Shown here: positions 23,063 through 34,222 of the stretch, piece after piece | Layout: every line of letters starts with the position of its first letter | Numbering within the stretch: position 1 is the first letter of the stretch | NCBI GenBank assembly: GCA_022836615.1 | Contig: MU405305.1 | Span: forward strand, 62,001 to 126,000 | Direction of reading: 5' to 3' | DNA length: 64,000 nucleotides | From: Annulohypoxylon bovei var. microspora | Lineage: Eukaryota; Ascomycota; Sordariomycetes; Xylariales; Hypoxylaceae | Notes under the pieces: generated by a model | What the model was told of the DNA's origin: nothing | Seen by the model: only the letters and a program-made list of their open reading frames with translations | Databases searched by the model: none | Position numbers and translations under genes: made by a program

Positions 23063-24592
23063 ATGGGTCGCTCACTCGTCTTCACCCCAGCGCTTCTTGC
23101 GCTCGCGACTTTGAGCGCGGCAGCTCCCATGCCCACCTTGAGAATAGGCACGTTCAGAAGAGGAGTCGCAGCCCACAACTCCTCCGGCAGCATCACCTGG
23201 GGACCTTGCTCGGACCAATTCGCGCCCAACCTCACATGCGCGACGTACACCGTGCCCCTAGACTGGTCGAACCCGGGCAACGAGACGATAGAGCTCGGCC
23301 TCGTGCGCCTCGAGGCCAGCGACAAGAGCGCGCGCATCGGGAACCTGTTCATGAACCCCGGCGGCCCCGGCGGGCAAGCCACCAACCTCGTCAGCTCCCT
23401 GGCCCTGAGCCCGGAAGCCGTGGACCCGCAGATCCTCGAGCGCTTCGACGTCATCGGGTTGGACCCGCGCGGCGTCGGCATCAGCACGCCGGTGCAGTGC
23501 GACGCCGCCGCCTACAACAAGCGCGTGTCCTTCTTCCCCAAGACGCAGGCCGAGTACGACGACCTGGTCGCGTACAACAAGGCGCTGGGCGAGAGCTGCC
23601 GCGCCAAGACGGGGCGGCTGATCGACTTCGTGGACACCATCTCCGCGGCCAAGGACCACGAGGCCGTGCGCAAGGCTCTGGGCGGCGAGAAGATCAACCT
23701 TCTCGGGCTGTCGTACGGCACCCAGCTGTTCAGCCAGTACGCCGAGCTGTTCCCCAACAACATCCGAACCATCGTGCTCGACGGGAACCTGCAGCATTCC
23801 CAGGGCGAGTCCTCGAACCTGCTCATCGAGAGCACCACGTACGAGGCCACGCTCAAGCAGTTCTTCACCTGGTGCGCCGACGCGACCGCGGACGAGTGCA
23901 CGCTCTCCGGCCAGGACGTCCAGGCCAAGTACCTAAGCGCGCTCGACAAGGCCACCGCGGCGCCCATCCCGGCACCCGGCTGCGACGACACCTCGTGCCG
24001 CACCGACGTGACCGAGGAAGACCTGCGCTTCACCATACAGGGCTACCTGATCTCCCCCGCCAACTGGCCAAGCCTCGCCGTCGCGCTCTCGCAAGCCGAC
24101 GCCGGCAACGCGACCCTAATCTCGCAGAACAACCCGCTCGCGGTCGGGGACGCGTACTCGGACTCCTCGCTGCTCGCCGGCACAGCGATCGCGTGCCAAG
24201 ACTGGGACCACGCGTCGCAATCGCTCACCGACGTGCTGGCCAAGGGCACGCTCGGCGCGAACTTCAGCCCCTTGACGCGCGGCGCGTGCCAGAGCTACAA
24301 GATCCAGACGTCGTGCATCGGGTGGCCGGCGCCGCTGTCCAACCCGCCGAAGAAGGTCGCGTACAAGGGCCGGACGAAGATCCTGCAGGCGCAGTCGACG
24401 TTCGACCCGTCGACGGGGTACGCCTGGGGCCTGGGCCTGCACGCCGAGCTGGGCGACGACCGCTCCGTGCTGCTGGTGCGCAACGGCTCTGGCCACACGA
24501 GCTACCTGCGCGGCGGCGACACCACCGCCGCGATTAATTCGTACCTCGTGAACCTGACGCTGCCGGAGCCGGGGACCGTGCTCGACTCGTAG
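23063..24592 (+). CDS. Secreted S33-type alpha/beta hydrolase, TAP-like C-terminus, 509 aa
   Basis: Intronless. It has a clear signal peptide (MGRSLVFTPALLALATLSAAA). The fold is that of tripeptidyl-aminopeptidase/proline-iminopeptidase-like hydrolases. It has an oxyanion region NPGGPGG near residue 107, a DPRGVG segment, nucleophile GLSYGT (Ser217), Asp448 in STFDPSTGYAWG and His478 in NGSGHTSY. The last 100 residues match the TAP-like C-terminal domain. Several Cys and N-glycosylation sequons fit an extracellular enzyme that probably trims short peptides from their N-terminus. Third codon positions are far more G/C-rich than in neighbouring genes. As a result, long spurious frames appear on both strands over the same DNA. 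Confidence 0.9.
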   Translation: MGRSLVFTPALLALATLSAAAPMPTLRIGTFRRGVAAHNSSGSITWGPCSDQFAPNLTCATYTVPLDWSNPGNETIELGLVRLEASDKSARIGNLFMNPGGPGGQATNLVSSLALSPEAVDPQILERFDVIGLDPRGVGISTPVQCDAAAYNKRVSFFPKTQAEYDDLVAYNKALGESCRAKTGRLIDFVDTISAAKDHEAVRKALGGEKINLLGLSYGTQLFSQYAELFPNNIRTIVLDGNLQHSQGESSNLLIESTTYEATLKQFFTWCADATADECTLSGQDVQAKYLSALDKATAAPIPAPGCDDTSCRTDVTEEDLRFTIQGYLISPANWPSLAVALSQADAGNATLISQNNPLAVGDAYSDSSLLAGTAIACQDWDHASQSLTDVLAKGTLGANFSPLTRGACQSYKIQTSCIGWPAPLSNPPKKVAYKGRTKILQAQSTFDPSTGYAWGLGLHAELGDDRSVLLVRNGSGHTSYLRGGDTTAAINSYLVNLTLPEPGTVLDS

Positions 24593-25440
24593 GCGGAAGG
24601 GGAAAAATAGAGCAACTACGTGTTAGTTATCTGTATGATTGAAGATGTATGGCATGACGCGATACGACGGATGAATCGGCTTGGAGTTTCGAAAGTACAT
24701 ATTATATATTAAGATGGCATCTTCTATAGTAAATAATTATTATTACCCTTATCATCTGCGGAGAGACAATGGCTGTGGAGTGGCTAGGTAGGTGGTTTTT
24801 AGGGGCGAACCTAGCTTTTAGTTTATTTTTCGTCTCCCCCTAGAGGTAAGCTTTGATTGCAATCTATGCCTATACTCTTCTATGATGTTCATGGAGAAGT
24901 TGTTGGTTTCATAGATTAGCCGCTCACTTCCATATCTAGGGTGTCCTAAGGCAGCAAAGACCTTAGAAACAAGTCGAACAATAAAGCGAGTCAGATATCA
25001 TCTTGCTCTAGGTAGGTAGTCTCGCTTAGGAAAACGGCACAAGTCACCTATTCCGCCAGTATTCGACGGCAGTCATTATACTACATCTATATTATATGAT
25101 ACGATTACTCACAGAAAAAGCCCTCATATTTTATTTATGGCCAGTGTCAATTCCTGCCTATGGTGAAATCCTACCTAAGGTGAACACCTATTGAGAAAGG
25201 AGGCGCGAGCCAAAACCTTCGTAAGCCAGCGAGCTATAAACGTTTCCTGCATTAAGGCCGTGACTGTAAGCTAGCCTGCCTCCCTGCAAATACCCCCCGT
25301 GTCCTGAACTCATTGCAACTCCCTTAAGCATTTCCGCCCCTGATTTGTTTGTTTATAATTACATTGGCGAGGTTAGCTCTCTAGCTATGGCGAAGAGCCA
25401 CGATTCCCGCGATTTTAGTCTGGTTCGTTACAAGAACGAC
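24593..25440. other. Convergent 3' intergenic interval
   Basis: Lies between the stop codons of the peptidase and the YTA7-like gene. It has GGTAGG tracts at about 24785-24795 and 25010-25020. No gene was seen. Confidence 0.4.
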
Positions 25441-28400
25441 TTATTGACTTGGCTGAAGCATTCCTTGGATCGACTCGATGTCGTTGATAGCCTCGTTAAA
25501 GACGCGAGTGACCGAATTGAGCACTTTCATGCGGTTGTGCTCGCCTCGTGTTTTCCAGAGCTCTACCATCATCTCACGAAAGAGTTGTTGAAGCTGCTCA
25601 ATTGTGCAGCCCGATGTGCGCTCGGTGACTTGCTCGAGGAAGAATCGAGCCTGTCCCTCATCCAGCTCCACTTGTTGTGAAGGAGACGAATCAGACTGGC
25701 GTTGAGATTGAGATTGAGACGACTCGTCAGGCAGCGAGTCATTCAACAAGTTTGCTACACTAGGGGCATGCGACGATTTGCTACCTGATGGCAATGCCTG
25801 AACGCGAGATCCAGGGGATGATCCGGGTTGCTGAATGAGTCCTCGCAAAAGGCCGTGGGCTTGCGAGTGAGCCCATGAATCATCGCTGGACGTAGCCTGG
25901 CTTGCCCCGGGAATTGGTTGAGTATCAATGAGATTATCAACGGGACTAGACTGCTCGTGGTGAACACCGTTGGTTGCCTGTGTACTGAAGTCTGACGTCT
26001 TGGTGGTTGACGCATCGTTTAGCAACGCTGACGGCGATACCCCAGCAGGAAGAGATTGTACAGCCGAGACCTGCGACATCCGGTTCGTTCCTCCCGCAGT
26101 CGCTCGTATAGAGGTATGGAAAGACCGATCTTCCATACGGGGCCACTGGGATGGCGGTTGCATGGAGAGATTCGGACCATCCATAGCCGGACCATGAGCC
26201 TCAGCCATAGGAACATCTTCACCTGCCGCTAGAGAAGGCACAGACGTCCCATTCGTGGCGGGCGGGGGTAGTAAACCCCGTCCATTAGCGACAGTTCCAT
26301 CACCTATGAATTGGAAGCAGGCCGTTGTGGTGTGTAATTGTTGCAACTTCGGAGGATGACCACCGAGAGGAGAATCTGCGCCGTTGGCGGCATTCGATTG
26401 CGCCTGGTCGGCATTAGGTCGCACCTCTCTCTTCCGAGCCTTCTGTATTCGTTTGTATTCCTTCTGTCGGAATAGCTCTTTGTTCCACTCCTCTTCAAAG
26501 TTGATCCTGCTGCGAAGCTTCTCGGCAATATCAGTCACGTCTACACTGGCGTTGGTAGCCAATTCATTAGCCTTGAGCCAAAGGCCCTTATCGCCTAGAG
26601 CCTTGGCATCGACCTCGAAAGATGTCACATCTTTCAGAAACGCCTCCGGAGTAATATAGAAGGCGTTAGCAAGTCTCGTCTCAATCGTGACCGTATCAAG
26701 ATTGTAGAAGAACTTGTTTGTCGCAGTCTCGATAAGCCCCGGAGTTCCTTCCTTGTCCTTGCCAAGCGCATAAGGGCGTGGTGAAGCATTTACTACGTCA
26801 GGTCTAACATAGTTGGGATCTGCCTCGTCGAAAAGATACTGGTACTTCGATTGCGCTATAAATGCAGTGCGAAACAAGCGGTATTTGCGCTTGATCTGGT
26901 CCATGAGAGGCTGTAAGTGTACTTTCATGAAGTTCAGAGCTCGTCGATATTGCAGATTCTCCGCCTGGATTTCTTCTAGAGTAAGCTCTTTAGGTGGAGG
27001 CGGCGGGGCCAGGGGGAGTACTTCCAGGACTCTCTTCTTTCGATTAGCTGGATCGGGGAAATCCTTGGGGTATCTTCGAATGTGCTCCAGTATTCTGCTA
27101 AAGTATTCTTGTCGGTTCTCCTGTGTGCTGTCAGCTTCACCTTGCTCATCAAGTAGACACGGTAGACTTACCCTGACAGGACGAGCAATCTCCACGAAGT
27201 TAGAGTTCGATAATCCGAAAAGGTCGTGTCTTAGATTAGGACTAATATGCTCAAGTTCGGTTTCCGCAGTTCCCACGACCATGATGGAATCGGTAGGTTG
27301 TATCGATCTTAGCATTGACATAAATGCAGTCAAAGCAGGACCAGCCAACGCGTCGTACCATATATCAACGTTCGGAATGAAGATGACGCTCGGTTTTTGG
27401 CGTCTAGCTTCGGCGAAAAGTCCGAAAAGCACTTGCTCAGGAGCCTGTAGATAGGTTAGTTATCTTTCTAGGTGGAATCGTTCGAAGTGATTTGTGACGA
27501 CTTACCATAGGTTCACCGAGTATGTTGGGTAGATCAAAGTTCTGTACGTGAACGCCTTCGAGGTAGTGGAGGATGGCAGCACTAATGTACACTTGGCCCA
27601 TTCCATGAGAGCCACATATTAGCAGTCGTGGGCGATAGACGCGAAATCTAAGAAATTCCTGTTGCAAAGCTTCCCGGCCAAATCCGAAGTCAACGTCATC
27701 GTAAGGCTCAAACATAGCCTCGTCCAGTGCCGTCACCTTCGTCTTACGAGGCAGGACACTGTCTAGTACGTGAGTGATAGCCTTAAACTGGTCCCGGAGG
27801 AGCGGTTCGACGGGCTTCGGGAAAGGAGCTGCCCCAGAAATTGCAGATCGTTCTGAAGAGGGCACAATCTTATTCTTGGAGAGCATGAAGTCGGTCATGT
27901 GCACGGTTATCTTAGACGGGTCGACGACAAGTTTGTCCGTCGACGAATAGATCTGCGGATACGTCCTCTGGATTGCGTTGATAGCCGCCTCGGTGCACAT
28001 AGCACGTAGATCGGCACCACCGTAACCCTTTGTTTCTCTAGCCATAGACATCTTGAACTCGTCAGAGAGACCCCAATCTTTGGTGTGAATATCGATAATT
28101 GACTTGCGGCCGCTAACGTCAGGTAGGGGAAAGTAAAATTCTCGATCGAAACGTCCTGGACGGCGTAGAGCAGGGTCCACACTGTCTGGTCTATTGGTAG
28201 CGCCAATGACGATTACTTGACCGCGACCGTCCATTCCGTCCATCAGAGCGAGCAAGGTTGAAACGATCGACGCATGGATCTGCTCTTGCTTACTTGAGCG
28301 AACTGGTGCGAGTCCGTCAATTTCATCGAAGAAGATAATACTTGGCTGTGTTCTCCTAGCTTCCTCGAAGAGGAGGCGTAGTTGCTTCTCGGCTTCACCA

Positions 28401-30442
28401 ACCCATTTGCTTAATGCATCAGCACCCTTACGCATGTAAAACGTAATCTTTTTACCGCCAATGCCAACGGTGTTTGCGAGAGCTCGAGCGAGCAACGTCT
28501 TTCCTGTTCCCGGTGGACCGTGGAATAACACACCTCTCGGTGGGGTGACATGGAACTTGGAGAAAAGCTCTGGGTAAAGGAGAGGTAGCTGTACCATTTC
28601 CTTGAGTTGATCAATATGACCCTCCAAGCCACCAACTTGAGTGAAGTCGACGTTCATATCCACACCCAAGGGGTCAGCATCGGCGAGAGCCTTTGGATTC
28701 TTAATCTTGCCAACATTTAGTGTAGGTGCTGCAACGAGACCACCAGCGCCGTCCATGTTTCCAAGCGATGGTCCCAGGTTAGGGGCACCTGAAGTTGGCG
28801 TCATGCCCACCATTCCTCCTACTCCCGAGCGAAGGTTCATCTCATCGTCGCTACTGTCGGAATCGGCTCCGCCAGCTGCGCCGGTTCCCCAAGGTCCGCC
28901 GAGCAGTGCGCCAGCAAGACCAACACCGCCTAAGGCGCCAGCAACAGAATGTAGACTATGATCCCAACCACCTCCTCCATTTCCGCGTCCACGACGACGA
29001 GCTGTTGTCGCAGCTGCATCTTCATCGTCTTCTTCCTGTTCGAGCGGAATGGCGTTGAGCGGTGGTATCGCGTAGTTTACTGGCTGGCCTCTACGGCGCC
29101 TCGTCTCTTGTCTCTTTTCGAAGAGAATTTTAGGTGAGCGGCGATCTCTTCGCGAACGAGAATCTTGTCGAAGGTCTGCAAGCTCTTCTGCCACTTCATT
29201 CTCGTCAACCTCATCCTCATCTCCTGATTCTTTACGTCGTTGCGATCTCCTTGCAGATCTTCTTCCCTTACTTCTCGACGATCTCCGTCCGCGAGCACTA
29301 GGACTGGAGTTCTCGACATCGTCACCGGCCGCGTCATCCTGGTGAGCCTCGGAGTCAGATATGTTCCCATCTGCAGATTCATTCCCAGGCTCAAAGTCAC
29401 TGCTAGGTTCTTTGAGCGACTTTCCTAGCCGGGATTTGCGGGTAAGTCGGCGAGTTCGCTTCACAGGGCTTTCATCTTCGATGGCGACGTTTTCAGTGGC
29501 GGCAGTTGGCTGATTGGCTCTCGCGCCACGAGTCTTGCGCGAAACTGGAGCAGCATCCTCTTCATCTTCCTCGTCCAAATCCATGCGGTCGTTCGCTTCT
29601 ACAGTTTCCATGGGCTCCTCGTGGTCGTGAGCGGCATCTTCATCAGCATCAGCGTCGTCTACTTGACCGATAGCATTTTCTTCGGGTACTGCAGCATCTT
29701 GGACGACAGGATCCTCGGCAATTTCGGTCTCAGGAGGCGGGTTTTCTTCCTGGGTATCAACCTCGACTACAGTAGGCACCGTTTGCTTGATGCCCTTTCC
29801 ACTACGAGTCGGTCGGTTAAGTCGGCTTAAAGCTTCGGGGCTTCTACTCTTGGAGCCACGAGCTGGCCGTGCATGTCTGCCAGAATTCGACAACTCGACC
29901 AAATCTGCATCGTCTGCATCGACCGTACGAGCTCGGGTGCTTCTTCTAATCCCGACCGGAGGAGCGTTGGCATTGGAGGCTGCACGCGTCTTTCGCGCAG
30001 ACTGAGGAACCCGGAGAGTTATCAATTTTCTCTGGCGAGGCGACTTCTTAGGCGGGTCCATAATAAGATCATCCTTCTCTTCATTTGAATCGCGAATCAA
30101 ATCCTCCTCATCTTCAGAGCTCTCCTTATAACTCTGGTGCTTGGTAGCTGCTTTTCTAATGCGACGGCCAGTGCTTTCGTTAATCGGAGGTTCAGGCTCA
30201 TCCTCATCTTCGCCTTCCTCCCCAAATGAATTTTCTTGGTCGCTATCATCGAGTTCCTCATCATCCTCAATGTCGGAACCCCGGTATCTACCCTTTTTAC
30301 GAGAGGTAGGCCTATTCACTCTATTCGCGCGAGATTTCTTCTGCGAGCGTGGGCGGTCAATGTCGGGTTCGAAGTTCTCGTCATCAGAGTCAGACTTGTT
30401 AGGATCGAAATCCAGAATGTCTCTCTTTCGTTTACCAGCCAT
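25441..30442 (-). CDS. YTA7: YTA7/ATAD2-type bromodomain AAA+ ATPase, 1646 aa
   Basis: Nuclear chromatin factor of the Yta7 (yeast), Abo1 (fission yeast) and ATAD2 (human) family, which handles histone H3-H4 and nucleosome density. Two exons (27506-30442 and 25441-27444) join in phase 0. Residues 1-550 are acidic and serine-rich with basic clusters and no fold. AAA1 has Walker A GPPGTGKT near residue 640, Walker B IIFFDEIDG near 704, and GATNRPDSVDPALRRPGRFD. AAA2 has a degenerate P-loop, GSHGMGQVY, near 945, as expected for the inactive second ring domain of this family. A divergent bromodomain lies at about 1140-1270 (FMKVHLQPLMDQIKRKYRLF through NAFYITPEAFLKDV). A Gln/Ser-rich linker and a C-terminal helical region complete it. 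Length is normal. Confidence 0.93.
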
Positions 30443-33400
30443 GTTGAAGACAAGCTTCAGGCAGGATGTCAGAGAAGACTACGAGGCTGGCAAAGTTAGT
30501 GGGGAGCATTCAGGTTTGCAATGTTTCGCAACTTGAAAATGAGAAAAGTAGGATGTTGAGAAGAATAAAAAAAAGAATAGAAGCTCAACCTCCACCAAGG
30601 CATGGGGAAAAAAGAATAGGCAGCTAGTGAAGTCGGTGGGTGTGATATGGACCGTCCACAGGGCGGCTGTGATATAACTTCCCGGAAGGTTCCATTCACA
30701 ACTCGGGTACGATACGAAACAACCACAATAGCTACGGCTCAAGATAGGGGAACGTACCTTCGAGTATCAAAGGGGCAAGAGAGCCCGAGTTCGTAGCAAA
30801 CGCACCAAGAGGTACGAAAAGAGATAGGCAGAAGGGAGATTCTAAGGCTACAAGTCCAAGTAATCAGCATATAATCTACCATTTCTTAAACGCATTATTT
30901 CAGGATAGGATAGGCGTACTCAGAAGATGTCTCACAGGAGACAAGAAAATATTCCGGACCAAGTCGGAAGGGGTATAATGGAAGTAATCACAAAAGAACC
31001 ACCGCCATTCACACGGCAATGCGCCCAAGAGTCAAGACTACAGCGGTGAGCCTTTAGATATCTGGGCTACGATATATGGCAATTCGATTCGGCGACTCGT
31101 GAATAGGTGTTTGTCCGGCTTGTCTTCGACGTTATCGCGATTGTCTAGGTAGGTAATCGACAGACAAGGTATTAAAGATCCTCCGGACAGCTGTCGAGAT
31201 ATAGTATCCACAAACAGACACGATGACAAGGACGCGACAAGGACGGAATGGCAGGGAGTTCGAGATCGAGGTCGAGGCTAGTAGAGGGTTTAAAGGTTTA
31301 GATTCTGCTATTAAGACGATGCAGGGTTTTCGATTGAAATCAATGGCTAGGTATGTAGGAAGATCCGGACAAGGGGCGTCTTAGTCTTAGAAGGCATATG
31401 CAAAAATATGGTTATAGTGTATCAACTAATAGAGAAGAGACGCGGGCTAACGGCAAACATTGATAAGATTGAATGGCGAAGGATAAAGGATGAAGGGCAA
31501 CTTCAATAGGGTGAGCGAAGCCTAGTGGAGATGCAGAATGAAAAGACAAATGAAGGAGGTGATGCGTTAAAAGCGTGAAAAGCGTGAAAAGCGCAAGCTG
31601 AAGAGTGAAAGAGCTTTGGGGGGATTTAGTAAGGGTTTAGGTAGTCACTTGTCGCGCGTTTCTGCGCTTTCTGCACAGGCGGGTAGGAGGCACGGACCAC
31701 TGCAAAACACAAATGTTCCACAATGAAATGGCTAATAGCCAATCAGATTTATTTAAACCGTACCCGCCAAGAATTATTTTGCGTGTCATACCAAAAATTT
31801 ACCAAAACAACTCCTACCCCGACGACTCCGACAATCCATTCATCTTCACTCCCAACTTTCAACATCTAAATCTCAACATCTTCAAGATCCCAGATATCTC
31901 CAGGTTTCAATACCAAAACTCATCTTATTTGACCTTTTCTTAGGTCGCCTGCACATCTAGTATGTAATTGACTAATATTTACCCCTTTCGCGCCCGGCGA
32001 AGGATGCACATGTAATCAAATGCTAAATGCAAGTTTATCATCTTCGACCTGAATATCTTCAAAGATCTATCCCCAGATTTGCATCATATCGACGGCGCTA
32101 CCATGCGGCTCAAAACTTAAGGTCAGCCCTATGAGCCGCTCAAAGGGTCGGGAACGTGGTTGCGTGGGTACAATAGGTACAATCAGGTACGTGGAGGACC
32201 CAATGTTTTTTTATTACTCTTGGCCTGATTGCCGACGCCGGGCTCGGATTGCGGGTTGATAATTATTAGTGCCTGAGGCATCCGGTCCCGACTAATATTA
32301 GTAATCAAATCCTGCTTCATGGTTTACCATGTAACTAATAGGTAGTACAGTATTCGATCAAAACGTCGCACGTGCCTCAGTCCGCTTCACGCGCTGGCTC
32401 AATACAGTGCACAAACACCAAACACGGTAGAATATCTACAAGACTAGCACGGTACAAGTACAGCTACTAGGTAGTAGTTGAAAAGCAATTAACTACAACC
32501 TTGGAAGTTTACAAGTAAATCTAAGTAATAGGAATTCTAGAATCTGCATAAGTTCATGAAGCTTCGTCTACTTTTCACTACTTCTAAATTTCGAAGTTTT
32601 CCCAAGTTGTTTCATATTTACAAACTTCATATGCAGATTAGAGTCAGCTCGACTCAATACGCCTCAGGCAGCAGCATTCCAGCTGCACCGATTCTACATG
32701 GAGGATGATCTCCACTCTCCAACTGGAACATCGGCACAGCTCCGGACAAGGCAATGGTTCGCGCCCCCCGTCGAATAATTAAACCCATGCCGCTTATCCG
32801 TAGCGCAAGCCGCCGTCGGTGTTCGATACATACCAACAAACGAATGCGCGTTTTTACCAATGGCATCAATGGCATCCGGAAGTTTCCAATCATTTGTGAC
32901 TCCGCCATTCCAGATAACCTGTTTTATCTATCATTATAGTTCTCCTCGTGACCAGCTTGCTCGGTATCATAGTAATGCCTAGATCTTCGAGATACCTCTT
33001 ACGGGTAGCTACAGCTTCTCAGCTTCGTAATGTTGTTTCAGGCGAGGAAACAACTGCAGTCGAGCATTCCCTTCGGGCAGCGAACATTAGGACGCATCAT
33101 CGCTGTACCCAACCTTGACCACTAACCCTAGAACGTTACCGACCTGATCGAAATACATACATGAAATAGTCTTGGCTGCGTATCACGGCACCATCGATTC
33201 TAATAGGGCTGACTAGGAGTTCCGCTTGCGACAGAAGATCACTTGCGGGGTGACTAATAGCAGCACAGGTTCTGGCCTCAGTCACACACCGTCTCTTGCT
33301 CATCTCCCTGCAATATGATGTTCCTTCATCCGAATACCCATTGGCCGAGGGGATAGATAGCATATTGTGCCAATTGCCTCGCACAGGACCGTCCAGTCAA

Positions 33401-33880
33401 CGATCCCGGTCCCGTGCCCCTCGTAAGCATGGTCTTCCTAGGTCGGTCCAAATGGTCCTTCACTTGAGCCGCCAAGCTTCCCTGTCAAGAAGAATACGTA
33501 GGTAGTAAACACACATCATGTAGGTATATATAGACCATTTCCAGGCAGCGAGGTTTCCAGACTTTCCAATTTCCGAAGCCGTCTATCCGTTAGGTTTCTT
33601 TTATAGCCATCATACATAAACTGCACCAGGAGTGCGAGATTGGCAACCCTGGAGGGCACTCATTCTACCTTTTGATTTTACAACATAGCTGTCACCAACA
33701 GTCTCGCTCTGAGCTTGAAGCTTATTACCACAACACATATTTATTAATTGAACTCAGCATATCGTTGAGTTAGAGACTTATTGAGCATTGAGAGTCCTTT
33801 TTGGTCTCTAGTATCTATAGCCAGATACTTCATCAACCCCACTACATACCAATTCAGCACCCAATCAACCTCAATTGAAT
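30443..33880. other. Long intergenic region upstream of YTA7
   Basis: 3.4 kb between divergent genes. It has a tandem AAAAGCGTG unit (about three copies) at 31569-31594 and an ACCTAGG-poor 5' flank. Only short frames without protein character were seen. Confidence 0.35.
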
Positions 33881-34222
33881 ATGCCTTCGTCACGAGGTGT
33901 ACCTCCCACCCCACTCAACATTAGGGGTTCTAGCGAGACCACCCACGGCCGCCAAGACAGCTTCGACTCCTACTATTCAGACAAAGATAGCAAGGTTGGT
34001 AGCATTGCTAGCCGCACGCATCTCCTCGGGTCTAACCACCCACAGGAAACCCCTAGGAGCAGCAAGTCATTGGGTAATCACAGTCAACCCTCACCGAACC
34101 ACAAATCTTCGAAGCCGCACTCGCCCACTGTCAACGTCTACACCCACTGTGGGCGACACACCGACCAGTACCTATTCGGCGGCTGGTCCAATGCCTTCAA
34201 AAACGCCTTCAAGAAGGACTAA
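33881..34222 (+). CDS. Small conserved fungal protein, 113 aa
   Basis: Single exon, starting MPSSRGVPPTPLNI. The first 80 residues are Ser/Pro/His-rich and probably disordered (SSETTHGRQDSFDSYYSD). The end is ordered-looking and Cys/His/aromatic-rich (VNVYTHCGRHTDQYLFGGW), finishing with a basic helix NAFKNAFKKD. I recall similar short proteins with this C-terminal pattern in other Sordariomycetes, but none with a known role. The ATG is the first one after an AC-rich leader typical of well-expressed fungal genes. Serines in the N-terminal half could be phosphorylation sites, which is inference. Confidence 0.7.
   Translation: MPSSRGVPPTPLNIRGSSETTHGRQDSFDSYYSDKDSKVGSIASRTHLLGSNHPQETPRSSKSLGNHSQPSPNHKSSKPHSPTVNVYTHCGRHTDQYLFGGWSNAFKNAFKKD

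Noticed and set aside
23038..24537. 499-codon plus-strand frame overlapping the TAP-like peptidase in another frame
   Set aside because: It is extremely Arg/Pro/Ala-rich, as expected for the shadow of a GC3-rich gene. The other frame has a signal peptide and a complete catalytic triad.
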